Positions 36,776 through 45,972 of a stretch of DNA of 64,000 bases are shown here, piece after piece. This stretch comes from JABMQB01 sp963677475 (GTDB lineage: Bacteria; Bacteroidota; Bacteroidia; Bacteroidales; Prolixibacteraceae), in contig CAXXQD010000016.1 in assembly GCA_963677475.2 (NCBI GenBank), positions 310,001 through 374,000 of the forward strand, given 5' to 3'. Below the pieces are notes generated by a model. The model was given only the letters and a program-made list of their open reading frames with translations. It was not told the origin of the DNA and did not search any database. A program made the position numbers and the translations under genes. How positions within the stretch are numbered: the stretch's first letter is position 1; every line of letters begins with the position of its first letter.

Positions 36776-38056
36776 ATGAATAGAGATACAGTTGTTTTTG
36801 ACATCATTAAAAAAGAGCGCGAACGCCAGTTAAGTGGTATTGAGCTAATTGCTTCAGAGAACTTTGTCAGCGACCAAGTGATGGAAGCTATGGGATCAGT
36901 AATGACCAATAAATACGCAGAAGGTTATCCAGGCAAGCGATATTATGGTGGTTGCCAATTTGTTGATATGACAGAAACCCTGGCCATCGATCGGATTAAG
37001 GAATTGTACGGGGCTGAATGGGCAAACGTTCAACCGCACTCCGGAGCGCAGGCAAATGCAGCTGTATTAAGCGTTATATTAAACCCTGGTGATACTTTTC
37101 TTGGACTTGACCTTTCGCACGGAGGGCACCTTTCACACGGATCGTTGGTAAACTCTTCAGGAATTTTATATAAGCCTTTAGGATATAAAGTAAAAGAAGA
37201 TACCGGTTTGGTAGATTACGATGAAATGGAAGCCCTGGCTTTGGAACACAAACCAAAATTAATCATTGGTGGCGCGTCAGCATACAGCCGCGATTGGGAT
37301 TATGCCAAAATGCGTAAAATCGCAGATCAGGTTGGAGCATTGTTAATGATCGATATGGCGCACCCTGCCGGGCTTATTGCTGCTGACTTGCTAAATAACC
37401 CACTTGAATATGCACATGTAGTAACTTCTACTACACATAAAACATTAAGAGGCCCAAGAGGTGGGATTATTCTTATTGGAAAAGACATTGACAACCCATG
37501 GGGAATCGCAACTAAAAAAGGGGAAGTCAGAAAACTTTCTTCCTTGTTTGATTCGGCTGTTTTTCCCGGACAACAAGGTGGTCCGCTTGAGCATGTCATA
37601 GCAGCGAAAGCTGTGGCTTTTGGCGAAGCACTGACTCCTGAATTCAAAGCATATCAACAACAGGTAAAAAAGAATGCCAATGTGATGGCAAAAGCATTTA
37701 TCGACCTGGGTTACAAAGTAATTTCCGATGGAACCGATAACCATTCCATGTTGATTGATTTGCGAACTAAATTCCCTGAAATTACAGGTAAAGTAGTTGA
37801 AAACACATTAGTAAAGGCCGATATTACAGTAAACAAAAACATGGTTCCGTTCGATAGCCGTTCACCTTTCCAAACTTCGGGTTTAAGGGTTGGTACACCA
37901 GCAATTACAACGCGTGGAGTAAAAGAAGATTTGATGCCGGAAATTGTCCAGTTAATTGACGATGTAATCTCAAATGTTGATGATGCCTCCATATTGGATA
38001 AAGTTAAAGGCAAGGTAAATTCAATAATGAAAGACTTCCCTCTTTTCGCAGACTAA
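36776..38056 (+). CDS. glyA: Serine hydroxymethyltransferase
   Basis: PLP enzyme interconverting serine and glycine with tetrahydrofolate, a main source of one-carbon units. The 426 residues match the bacterial length. The PLP lysine is Lys222 in TSTTHKTLRGPRGG; other marks are IELIASENF near 22-30, YAEGYPGKRYYGG near 47-59 and MIDMAHPAGL near 191-200. It is monocistronic with its own promoter and terminator. The next gene is an alanine/glycine-type symporter, consistent with shared amino acid metabolism. Confidence 0.98.
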   Translation: MNRDTVVFDIIKKERERQLSGIELIASENFVSDQVMEAMGSVMTNKYAEGYPGKRYYGGCQFVDMTETLAIDRIKELYGAEWANVQPHSGAQANAAVLSVILNPGDTFLGLDLSHGGHLSHGSLVNSSGILYKPLGYKVKEDTGLVDYDEMEALALEHKPKLIIGGASAYSRDWDYAKMRKIADQVGALLMIDMAHPAGLIAADLLNNPLEYAHVVTSTTHKTLRGPRGGIILIGKDIDNPWGIATKKGEVRKLSSLFDSAVFPGQQGGPLEHVIAAKAVAFGEALTPEFKAYQQQVKKNANVMAKAFIDLGYKVISDGTDNHSMLIDLRTKFPEITGKVVENTLVKADITVNKNMVPFDSRSPFQTSGLRVGTPAITTRGVKEDLMPEIVQLIDDVISNVDDASILDKVKGKVNSIMKDFPLFAD

Positions 38057-38075
38057 GATATTCGACCAATATTTC

Positions 38076-38110
38076 AAACGCCGTTATCCTTTTGGGTGAT
38101 GGCGTTTTTT
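38076..38110 (+). terminator. Rho-independent terminator of glyA
   Basis: AAACGCC at 38076-38082 pairs with GGCGTTT at 38101-38107, and six T follow from 38105. It lies 19 bases after the glyA stop. Confidence 0.85.
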
Positions 38111-38343
38111 ATGCGATAAAAAATTGCGTTATCAATGAAGGTTAGCTTCCATTTATGCAATTAGAAATCGCATCATCCGGATGTTGAAGTTATCAATTTC
38201 CAAGCATTAAAAGCTATTGATTATTTATATAATATCCCATCACCTTATCAAAAAGAATATTTTTGCTTTTACAGCAAAAATCATAGTGTATGTTAGGCAG
38301 GAAATGCTATTTTTAGGATTCTTTCGAATTCAAAAAAAGCAAC

Positions 38344-40020
38344 ATGGACAAGCTTAGTGGTATTCTTTCCCTTATTGACGGGTATATTGGTGGTTCACAA
38401 TGGTTCGTTTTATTTCTGTTGGGAACAGGTGTTTTTTTTACCATCTACCTCAAATTTCCACAATTCCGATATTTAAAACATTCACTCCGTATTGTTCGTG
38501 GTAAATACGACCAGGATGGCGATAAAGGGGACACGTCCCATTTTCAGGCATTAACCACTGCTTTATCGGGAACCGTTGGAACAGGAAATATTGCCGGAGT
38601 TGCATTGGCAATCCACCTTGGAGGACCAGCAGCGCTTTTTTGGATGCTTGTGACAGCAACCGTGGGTATGACCACTAAATTTGTGGAGGTTACACTCTCA
38701 CATAAATACCGTGAAACTGCACAGGATGGAACCATTTCCGGAGGTCCGATGTACTACATGAAAAACCGGCTGAACCTAAAATGGCTGGCAGTGATATTTG
38801 CCATTGCAACAGTTTTTTCATCCTTCGGAACGGGCAGCTTACCACAAATAAACAGCATTTCAAATTCTATTTTTGCCACCTTTGGTATTAACCACATGCT
38901 AACCGGTGCTGTGCTTGCCGTATTGCTTGGCTTTGTAATTATCGGGGGCATCAAACGAATTGCGAAAGTAACATCAACCCTGGTACCCTTAATGGCAATC
39001 ATTTATTTTATTGGGGCTATTGCCGTGATTGCCTATAATTACGAAAATATTATTCCTTCCATTAGGTCAATTATTGGCGACATTTTTAGTGGCACCGCTG
39101 CAACAGGAGGTTTTTTAGGGGCAAGCCTGGCATTTGCTTTTAACAGGGGAGTAAACAGGGGATTGTTTTCGAACGAAGCCGGACAAGGATCGGCACCAAT
39201 TGCACACGCAGCTGCAAGGGCACACGAACCCGTTTCGGAAGGTTTGGTTGCGCTTTTAGAACCATTTATCGATACCATAATTATTTGTTCGTTAACCGGA
39301 TTGGTATTGCTTTCTTCAGGTGTTTGGACCGAGAAATTCGAAAACCAGTTCCAGGGAACTGACATGGTTGTTTTATCGGATGTTTATGAAGAAAATAAAG
39401 CCAGCAAAGAGAAACTGTTCAATTTCATTGCCGGAAATGAAGAGCTTAATTTGTTTAACGGAACACTTTCGGTAAACGAGGGAACCATCCTTTATTCACC
39501 AACAATCCTTCATGCAAGGTCTGTTGCCGAAGATGTAAAAGTTTGGTCAGGAAAGGATGCTTACACCGGAGAAATTGTGGTGGAAGATGGTAAAATAGCC
39601 ATGGATGAAGGAATTACCATTACAGGTAAATCCCTGGTACACAGTGCACCACTTACAACCGAAGCATTTACCAGAAGCTGGTTTGGACAATATGGAAGTT
39701 ATATCGTATCGATTGGGCTGTTGCTGTTTGCTTTTTCAACGGCAATTAGTTGGTCGTACTACGGAGACAGGGCTATCACATTTCTTGTGGGATCTAAAGG
39801 GGTAATTTACTTTAGGATTGTTTATGTAATTGCATTTTTCTTCGCCTCATTTATGGATACAACCATCGTTTGGATATTTTCAGGAATTACCATTGCCTTA
39901 ATGACCATTCCAAACTTGTTCGGGATTCTTGCACTTTCAAAAGAAATGAAATCGGAGGTTAAAAGCTTCTGGAAAGAATATGCAACCAGGTTTCCCAATG
40001 AAAAGGTTCCAAAAGGATAA
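38344..40020 (+). CDS. Sodium/alanine-type symporter (AGCS family) with a large exported loop
   Basis: A 558-residue inner-membrane protein of the alanine/glycine:cation symporter family. The family signature lies in ALSGTVGTGNIAGVALAIHLGGP near residues 78-98; FSNEAGQGSAPIAHAAARA near 276-294 is also typical. Usual length is about 450-490; here about 110 extra residues (about 338-450, GVWTEKFENQFQGTD to LTTEAFTRSW) form a beta-rich polar insert between helices, probably periplasmic. The likely cargo is alanine or glycine with Na+. It follows glyA, separated by a terminator and 287 bases, so expression is independent. Confidence 0.9.
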   Translation: MDKLSGILSLIDGYIGGSQWFVLFLLGTGVFFTIYLKFPQFRYLKHSLRIVRGKYDQDGDKGDTSHFQALTTALSGTVGTGNIAGVALAIHLGGPAALFWMLVTATVGMTTKFVEVTLSHKYRETAQDGTISGGPMYYMKNRLNLKWLAVIFAIATVFSSFGTGSLPQINSISNSIFATFGINHMLTGAVLAVLLGFVIIGGIKRIAKVTSTLVPLMAIIYFIGAIAVIAYNYENIIPSIRSIIGDIFSGTAATGGFLGASLAFAFNRGVNRGLFSNEAGQGSAPIAHAAARAHEPVSEGLVALLEPFIDTIIICSLTGLVLLSSGVWTEKFENQFQGTDMVVLSDVYEENKASKEKLFNFIAGNEELNLFNGTLSVNEGTILYSPTILHARSVAEDVKVWSGKDAYTGEIVVEDGKIAMDEGITITGKSLVHSAPLTTEAFTRSWFGQYGSYIVSIGLLLFAFSTAISWSYYGDRAITFLVGSKGVIYFRIVYVIAFFFASFMDTTIVWIFSGITIALMTIPNLFGILALSKEMKSEVKSFWKEYATRFPNEKVPKG

Positions 40021-40421
40021 ATCTCGGACTCACGAATTAGGCATATAACTGAACATCAACACAAAACGGATAATCAATTTAAATTAAATATTAAAATATT
40101 CCATTTTAAGTGCTCATCTAAAAAGGATTTAACTATTTTTGAAGCCTTATTAAAATTTATGTGTAAGAAGTTTATTTACGAAAACCTGGACATTGTAAAA
40201 TAGATAGTCATTATTCTTTTTGACTATCAGCATCTAATTCTCAGAATTTCTTCTGAGCCAATCATTTATTATCCATATTGAAGTAGTATTACGCTGTTAT
40301 TTTCTATGTAAATGATAGATTATCTGAAAGTTGATTCAGGCATAATATCCAATAAAGAAAAAACAGATACTGTAATTTGCTTTAGCCAGGGCGTTATTAA
40401 TACTCATAAATCAAATTTGTT
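40021..40421. other. Intergenic stretch with two hairpins, no gene seen
   Basis: A 401-base A+T-rich gap between the AGCS symporter gene and the GNAT gene, with no open frame of useful length. It contains two adjacent stem-loops (separate entry). The rest shows no recognisable element. Confidence 0.55.
40203..40257. other. Two adjacent stem-loops
   Basis: Hairpin 1: GATAGTCA (40203-40210) with TGACTATC (40221-40228), loop of ten. Hairpin 2: CTCAGAA (40240-40246) with TTCTGAG (40251-40257), loop TTTC. No long T-run follows. They could be a weak terminator of the symporter transcript or a structured RNA. Confidence 0.5.
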
Positions 40422-41033
40422 ATGAAATTGCACATACATAAAACAAAACCATCAGAATATTACACAACAGAAAACCTGACAAGGGAAATATTTTGGAACC
40501 TTTACAATTCTGGATGTACAGATCATTTGATTCTCCACAATTTGCGTAATAGTAAAAGTTATATCGAAAATTTGGATCTTTGCATAAAGCAAAACGAAGA
40601 AATTATTGGGCATATTATTTCAACAAAAGCCATCGTTTTAAGTGATAAAAACCAAAAACATGAAGTCTTATGTGTCGGTCCTTTTGCCATTGCAAACAAC
40701 CACCAGAACCAGGGAATCGGATCGCAGCTTTTAAACCATTTAATCGATCAAGCTAATATAGCCGGATTTGCGGCAATGGTATTATTTGGCAATCCGAACT
40801 ACTATCAGCGTTTTGGGTTTAAAAATGCAAAAGAATTTGGCATTACAACAAAAGATGGCCATAACTTTGATGCATTTATGGTTTTGGAATTATATCCCGG
40901 AGCGTTAACAGATATAAAAGGACGGTTCTTTGAAGATCCTGCCTTTGAAATCAATAATGATGAATTTGGTGAATTTGAAAAGCGTTTTCCTAAAAAGGAA
41001 AAAGGCGATCCAAAAATTAAAATTCACATTTAG
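40422..41033 (+). CDS. GNAT-family N-acetyltransferase
   Basis: A 203-residue acyl-CoA transferase of the YhbS-like group (COG3153). The acetyl-CoA binding motif A reads GPFAIANNHQNQGIGSQLL near 86-104 (Q/R-x-x-G-x-G/A core), followed by FGNPNYYQRFGF, also typical. The acceptor is unknown. It ends 23 bases before rsgA in the same direction, so the two are probably co-transcribed. Confidence 0.88.
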   Translation: MKLHIHKTKPSEYYTTENLTREIFWNLYNSGCTDHLILHNLRNSKSYIENLDLCIKQNEEIIGHIISTKAIVLSDKNQKHEVLCVGPFAIANNHQNQGIGSQLLNHLIDQANIAGFAAMVLFGNPNYYQRFGFKNAKEFGITTKDGHNFDAFMVLELYPGALTDIKGRFFEDPAFEINNDEFGEFEKRFPKKEKGDPKIKIHI

Positions 41034-41056
41034 TTTACAAGAAAAAAATAGTTACA

Positions 41057-42124
41057 ATGAAATTAGAAGAATTAGGATATAAAAAAAGTTTTAATGAGTT
41101 CAGAAAAGAACAAAACCTTAGCGGATTTGAAATTGGCAGGATTGTTTCTGAACATAAAGAACGATACGTTATTAAAACTGAATCAGGGGAATTTGATGCA
41201 GAAATTACAGGAAATATGCGCTTTACTGCCAGAAACCGTGAAGACTTTCCGGCAGTTGGCGACTGGGTTGCCTGTTCAAATTACGATTCAGGGCTAGCGA
41301 TAATCCATTCAATTTTGCCCCGCTTTTCGATCATAAAAAGACAAGCAGTTGGTCATTTTGGGGGCATACAAATTATTGCTGTCAATATCGATTATGCATT
41401 TATTGTCCAGTCTGTTGATCGTGATTTTAATATTAACAGGATGGAAAGGTACCTGACCATTTGCAACACCTCGAAAGTGGCACCAATTATCTTGCTCACA
41501 AAAACTGATTTGGTATCGAAACAAGAAGTGGAAGACCTAAAAGCTAAAATTGGGCAGAGAATTAACAATGTTCCTGTTTACGATATTAGTAACCAAACCG
41601 GAGATGGGCATGAAGTGATCAGGAAACAGCTTGAGCATGGAAAAACATATTGTTTGCTGGGCTCATCGGGTGTTGGAAAATCAACCCTGTTGAACAAGCT
41701 TGCCGGAAGGGAGATCATGGCAACCAATAGCATTAGTGAGAGCACGAATAAAGGAAGGCATGTATCAAGTCACCGGGAATTGATTGTTCTTGAAAGCGGC
41801 GGGATATTAATTGACAATCCTGGAATGCGCGAAGTTGGAATTGCCGATACTGCCGATGGGCTTGAAACCACATTTGAGAAGATCCATGCCCTTTCGGAAG
41901 ATTGCAGGTTTAAAGATTGCTCCCATACCAGTGAATCCGGTTGTGCAGTATTGCACGCAATAGATTCGGGCGAAATAGAAAAGAGCTACTATGAAAATTA
42001 CATGAAACTGGAAAGGGAAAAGGCTCATTTTGATTCAACTCTTGCCGAAAGCCGAAAAAAAGACAAGGATTTTGGAAAAATGGTAAAACGATTTAAAAAA
42101 GACCGAAACCGGAATAAATTTTAG
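41057..42124 (+). CDS. rsgA: Ribosome small subunit-dependent GTPase A
   Basis: Circularly permuted GTPase that checks maturation of the 30S subunit. The order is diagnostic: OB-fold (about 20-95, with DFPAVGDWV), then G4 LLTKTDL near 147-152, G1 P-loop GSSGVGKST at 202-210, G3 DNPGMREVG, and the C-terminal zinc knuckle CRFKDCSHTSESGC with its upstream Cys-His order. At 355 residues it is normal for the family. The C-terminus is basic and rich in Lys and Arg, as expected for rRNA contact. Confidence 0.96.
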   Translation: MKLEELGYKKSFNEFRKEQNLSGFEIGRIVSEHKERYVIKTESGEFDAEITGNMRFTARNREDFPAVGDWVACSNYDSGLAIIHSILPRFSIIKRQAVGHFGGIQIIAVNIDYAFIVQSVDRDFNINRMERYLTICNTSKVAPIILLTKTDLVSKQEVEDLKAKIGQRINNVPVYDISNQTGDGHEVIRKQLEHGKTYCLLGSSGVGKSTLLNKLAGREIMATNSISESTNKGRHVSSHRELIVLESGGILIDNPGMREVGIADTADGLETTFEKIHALSEDCRFKDCSHTSESGCAVLHAIDSGEIEKSYYENYMKLEREKAHFDSTLAESRKKDKDFGKMVKRFKKDRNRNKF

Positions 42125-42248
42125 TTAGTATTTTAATCGTAAAGGAAATATTAGAGGTTGTTTAGGTAAATCACAAATCTTAAATAGCCTCTTATATTTT
42201 CAAGTTAAAGGTTAAAACTTTAGTTTCTATAAATTTCTTTTTATGATG

Positions 42249-42323
42249 GAAGTCTGAAGCACGAAGCACGAAGTTAAATCCGGTGTTCGTTGTGATTTTT
42301 TGCGTCTTCTGACTTCTGCCTTC
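42249..42323. repeat. Inverted arrays of the GAAGNNN heptamer
   Basis: Left arm: four heptamers of the form GAAGNNN from 42249 to 42276 (GAAGTCT, GAAGCAC twice, GAAGTTA). Right arm: the reverse-complement form NNNCTTC at a 7-base step ending at 42309, 42316 and 42323. The arms face each other and can form an imperfect stem. The element fills the gap between rsgA and the antiporter gene. Confidence 0.65.
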
Positions 42324-42367
42324 CCGCCAATTATCATTTTAATTATCGAATTTCATTCGAATTCTTA

Positions 42368-42392
42368 AAACCTATGGAATTTCAATCCATAG
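42368..42392 (-). terminator. Stem-loop after the Kef-type operon
   Basis: CTATGGA (42372-42378) pairs with TCCATAG (42386-42392), loop of seven; on the minus strand a short T-run follows. It lies just 5 bases after the stop of the antiporter gene. Confidence 0.5.
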
Positions 42393-42396
42393 TTGT

Positions 42397-44319
42397 TTAG
42401 TTATTTTTATTGGAAACAATTTGCTTAACCTCTTCCTTAAGGGTTTCAATATCCCAGGCATCGTCTTCCTCGTGTATTGGATGCTCTTTTTCAGATTGTA
42501 GCGTATCTCTTAACTCTTCAGAGAACCTCCGTGTTTCCTGTATAAAATGATTTTCCCCTTCCTGCCAATGTTTGTAAAGGTCAAAAGTTATTTCCTGATC
42601 ATGTTTCTTAAATATTTTAACTGCCCTGTACGCTTGGTGGTTCTTAAAACCAAGCTTAACAAGTACTTTTAAACCCAGTTCCAGAGCCGAGTTAAAGGTT
42701 TCCTGCTGAACTGAATCTATTTCAAGTTTTAAGAAGTCAAAAACATGGAATATATCCCTGGCACGAGCCAAAATTTTTACATCTGGGTAATTTTTCGAAA
42801 CGTGACCTGCCAATTGAAGCGCAACATCATATTCAGCCATGCTCAAAATCAAGACCTTTGCATTTTTAATTCCTGCAGCTTCCAACATAGCAGGCCTCGA
42901 CACATCTCCATAATAAACTTTGAATCCATATTTTCGCAAGAACTCAATATTTGTTGGATTGCTATCCAGGATAGTGACCTTATAATCGTTCGCAATCAAT
43001 AAGCGTCCAATGGTTAATCCAAATCGTCCAAAACCTGCAATAATTACAGGGTTTTCATCATCTGAAACATCGTCATCCAGATGATTATTTTTCTTAAAAA
43101 ATATTGGCTGCACAAGCTTATCGTTAAAAATCAAAAGCAAGGGAGATATAACCATCGACATAGCTACCACAATCATTAACAAACCCGACTCATACTTTGC
43201 GAATAGACCGCTTTGCTCGGAAAAAGAAATTAAAACAAAGCCAAACTCACTGGCCTGGGCCAGCGAAAATGCAAACAGCATTTCTATTCCCCTTCTAAGT
43301 TTAAATACCTTTCCCAGAACAACAAGTACAATAAATTTGATAACAATCAACAGAAAAACATAAAAAATAATCTCCAGTGGGTTTTCTATCAACAAATTAA
43401 AATCGATACTCGATCCCACCGAAATAAAAAACAATCCCAGTAAAATTCCTTTAAAAGGATCAATGGTTGTTTCCAATTCGTGCCTGTACTCGCTATCGGC
43501 CAATACCACTCCTGCCAAAAAACTTCCAAGGGCAGGTGACAAGCCAACCTCAACCATTGCTAATGAAATTCCTACCACCAACAATAATGCTGTTGCCGTG
43601 AACACTTCCCTCAACCCGGTTTCGGCAATGTACCTGAAAATATATCTTGAAATAAATTTACCGGCAATAATAATCCCACTCACCAAAGCAATAATCAATA
43701 ACAATTGCAACCAGCCCGGGATGGATGAAACATTGGCAATGTGCTCACCTCCAGGATGTACTGTAGCATGATCGGTGCTTAATGGGTTCCAGGCAGCAAG
43801 TATTGGAATGATTGCTAAAATTGGGATCACCGAAATATCCTGAAACAGCAATACAGAAAAAGCCGATTTTCCTGCCTGGTTTTTCAGCAAGCCTTTTTCT
43901 GATAATGTTTGTAAAACAATTGCTGTGGATGACAAGGCCAAAATTAAGCCTAAACCAATCGCCTGGTTTATTTTAAATTTGAACAACACGGCAACAGTAC
44001 CCAATAAAATTGCAGTAAATAAAACCTGCATACCGCCAAGCCCAAATATGGACCGTCGCATTTTCCAAAGCTTGGCCGGCTCTAGTTCCAATCCAATTAA
44101 AAAAAGCATTAGAACTACACCAAACTCAGCAAAATGCATGATATCAGTCCCCTCATTACCAACAAGTCCCATCACAAATGGACCAATTAAGATTCCGGCT
44201 AGCAAATAGCCTAATACAGAACCAAAACCTAATTTTTTGGCAAGCGGAACCGAAATCACTGCCGCCATTAGATAAACTAAAACCTGGATAAATATATCTT
44301 GTCCGTGCATATTATGCAA
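42397..44319 (-). CDS. KefB/KefC-type monovalent cation/proton antiporter
   Basis: A 640-residue CPA2-family protein: about 12 membrane helices (about 10-395, with GYLLAGILIGPFVMG near 36-50 and GLSPALGSFLAGVVLADS near 260-280) and a C-terminal RCK_N domain (about 410-530; VIIAGFGRFGLTIGRLL). The nucleotide loop GFGRFG and downstream acidic Asp mark the NAD(H)/glutathione-type site. It works in K+ efflux and cytoplasmic pH protection, gated in E. coli by glutathione adducts. Its start overlaps by 8 bases the end of the flavodoxin-fold protein gene, the same pairing as KefC-KefF and KefB-KefG. Confidence 0.93.
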   Translation of the reverse strand: MHNMHGQDIFIQVLVYLMAAVISVPLAKKLGFGSVLGYLLAGILIGPFVMGLVGNEGTDIMHFAEFGVVLMLFLIGLELEPAKLWKMRRSIFGLGGMQVLFTAILLGTVAVLFKFKINQAIGLGLILALSSTAIVLQTLSEKGLLKNQAGKSAFSVLLFQDISVIPILAIIPILAAWNPLSTDHATVHPGGEHIANVSSIPGWLQLLLIIALVSGIIIAGKFISRYIFRYIAETGLREVFTATALLLVVGISLAMVEVGLSPALGSFLAGVVLADSEYRHELETTIDPFKGILLGLFFISVGSSIDFNLLIENPLEIIFYVFLLIVIKFIVLVVLGKVFKLRRGIEMLFAFSLAQASEFGFVLISFSEQSGLFAKYESGLLMIVVAMSMVISPLLLIFNDKLVQPIFFKKNNHLDDDVSDDENPVIIAGFGRFGLTIGRLLIANDYKVTILDSNPTNIEFLRKYGFKVYYGDVSRPAMLEAAGIKNAKVLILSMAEYDVALQLAGHVSKNYPDVKILARARDIFHVFDFLKLEIDSVQQETFNSALELGLKVLVKLGFKNHQAYRAVKIFKKHDQEITFDLYKHWQEGENHFIQETRRFSEELRDTLQSEKEHPIHEEDDAWDIETLKEEVKQIVSNKNN

Positions 44320-44911
44320 TAATTGTATTTAAATAAGAAGTATTCTCAATGTCCTCGCTAGAATACAAATTATCACGTAAGCCAATGATCAGTTTACGGT
44401 ATTCCACAGCAATTGCACGTATTGTGTCTTTATCGCGCACATAAGTGCCATGAACAACAAAGGGAGGCAAATAGTTCATTTTGCACAATGCCGCAGTTTG
44501 CTGAAACGGGATTAGAAATTCCTGAATTGTATATTTATTCCTCCCTTCACTGCAATAAACTTCTTTACTCCCCCCGGTTGAAATTGCAGAAAAAACGGAT
44601 TTCCCTTCTAATGCACTGGCATTTTTGCCATAAGCAAAGCCATGCTCCAATACCAAATCAATCCATTCTTTAAGTAGAGCAGGTGAACTGTACCAATAAA
44701 ACGGATGCTGCCAAACAATAATATCATGTTCCAACAATAGTGTTTGTTCTTTTTTTACATCGATAAAAAAATCAGGATAAGTTTCATACAAATTATGAAG
44801 GGTAACACCATCCAGATCTTCTATGCTTTTTGTAAGCAAAGCATGAACTTTTGACTTATGAAATGCCGGATGTGCAAAAAGCACCAATATTTTTTTTATT
44901 TGTTTTGCCAT
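44312..44911 (-). CDS. NAD(P)H oxidoreductase of the KefF/KefG type
   Basis: A 199-residue flavodoxin-fold protein of the NQO/KefG family. It begins with LVLFAHPAFHKSKVHALL near residues 9-26, has the IVWQHPFYWYSSPALLKEW segment near 65-83, and the typical GFAYG near 90-94. The E. coli counterparts bind FMN and activate the Kef antiporter they are encoded with. Here it is upstream of and overlaps the antiporter gene by 8 bases, so translational coupling and complex formation are expected. Confidence 0.92.
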   Translation of the reverse strand: MAKQIKKILVLFAHPAFHKSKVHALLTKSIEDLDGVTLHNLYETYPDFFIDVKKEQTLLLEHDIIVWQHPFYWYSSPALLKEWIDLVLEHGFAYGKNASALEGKSVFSAISTGGSKEVYCSEGRNKYTIQEFLIPFQQTAALCKMNYLPPFVVHGTYVRDKDTIRAIAVEYRKLIIGLRDNLYSSEDIENTSYLNTIIA

Positions 44912-44937
44912 ATCATATGGTTATCTCATTGAATAAC

Positions 44938-44965
44938 TTTGGAATTCCAATTTAGTTTAACTTTG
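44938..44965 (+). promoter_or_regulatory. Promoter-like TTTG-N16-TAACTTTG, upstream of any gene
   Basis: TTTG at 44938-44941 and TAACTTTG at 44958-44965 form a near-consensus Bacteroidota promoter on the plus strand. The nearest plus-strand gene, the sigma factor, starts almost 300 bases further on, so it would make either a long leader or a small RNA. Confidence 0.45.
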
Positions 44966-45202
44966 CTACAACATATTAACCTTTATGGTAAATTATTTCT
45001 CTAAGTTAATAATCTCGTTAACATTTTTTATCAGAACATTACGGTTAAATTATAACCAATAATTTTTAATAATACAACTCGCTATTACAATGTATGTTCA
45101 TTAACAATACTAGGGATTTTTAGATTGTTATGTGTAGTTATAAAACAAGCTAACAATATGCAATGATTTGGTAAGATCAGAAGGTTTCGTTAATATCAGC
45201 TT

Positions 45203-45210
45203 TATTTTTG
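45203..45210 (+). promoter_or_regulatory. Sigma gene promoter, -7 element
   Basis: TATTTTTG matches TAnnTTTG, about 50 bases before the TTG start of the sigma gene at 45260. No clear -33 TTG at normal spacing. Confidence 0.45.
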
Positions 45211-45259
45211 ATTCGCGAAAAAACTTATTTTTACCTCAATTACTTGATTAAACTAACAT

Positions 45260-45847
45260 TTGGATAGGCGAAGGCACCATACCGAACAGGAGTTAATAAC
45301 CTTATTACAAAGCGGTTCGCAATACGCATTTGAATGTTTATTTTATACTTACAGCCAAAAATTATATCGGTTTACCCTTTCTTACCTAAAAAATGAAGTT
45401 GAAGCCGAAGAAATTGTACAGGAAGTATTTATCAAAATTTGGGAGAAAAGGGAAAGGATTAAAAACGATACTTCTTTTAAATCTTATTTGTTTACAATTG
45501 CCTTTAATTCCATCCGAAAGCATTTCAATGCAAAATCGAAAAAAGTAAATTTCCAAACAGAAATTTTGGAATTACTTGCCGCAGAGAGTTCAGCTATCGA
45601 AAGCAAAATAAATTTCGAAGTGCTTCTTTTAAAATTAGATCAGTTGATTGAAAAGATGCCTGAACGCCGAAAGGAAATTTTCATTAAGCGTAAAAAAGAG
45701 GGCAAATCAATACGTGAAATTGCCAACGAACTTTTCATATCTCCAAAAACTGTTGAAAACCAGATCACTGAAGCGATGAACTTTTTGAGAAAAGAATTTT
45801 CACAGGATAAATTCTCAGGCTTATTGTTCCTATACGTATATTGCTAG
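45260..45847 (+). CDS. ECF-type RNA polymerase sigma factor of the pectin locus
   Basis: A 195-residue sigma-70 family ECF factor (Bacteroidota SusC-linked group). Region 2 is at about 20-85 (LYRFTLSYLKNEVEAEEIVQEVFIKIWEKR) and region 4 at about 125-185, with helix-turn-helix IREIANELFISPKTVENQITEAMNFLRK. The start is TTG at 45260; no ATG occurs near the domain start, so the unusual start is likely real. It precedes the FecR-like anti-sigma gene by 125 bases and should direct transcription of the SusC/D genes when released. The DNA target cannot be read by eye. Confidence 0.93.
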   Translation: MDRRRHHTEQELITLLQSGSQYAFECLFYTYSQKLYRFTLSYLKNEVEAEEIVQEVFIKIWEKRERIKNDTSFKSYLFTIAFNSIRKHFNAKSKKVNFQTEILELLAAESSAIESKINFEVLLLKLDQLIEKMPERRKEIFIKRKKEGKSIREIANELFISPKTVENQITEAMNFLRKEFSQDKFSGLLFLYVYC

Positions 45848-45972
45848 TGCCTTATTATATTATCCCTTGGAGTTAAATTTTACTCAATAATAATCTATTT
45901 CTAACATAGGGGTTTTTCAATTATTGGGATATAATGATTACAGAATAGAATTAGTACGCTTAGTAATCGTTT

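Larger units (their letters stand above)
44912..45259. other. Divergent intergenic region upstream of the sigma factor
   Basis: A 348-base A+T-rich gap between the Kef-type pair (minus) and the sigma gene (plus). Besides the two promoter-like sites listed separately, I see no gene; the plus strand has no open frame of useful length. Confidence 0.6.

Noticed and set aside
38260..38280. Stem-loop TTTTTGCT/AGCAAAAA upstream of the AGCS gene as a riboswitch
   Set aside because: It is a single short A/T-rich hairpin with no aptamer-like context; likely chance in A+T-rich DNA.
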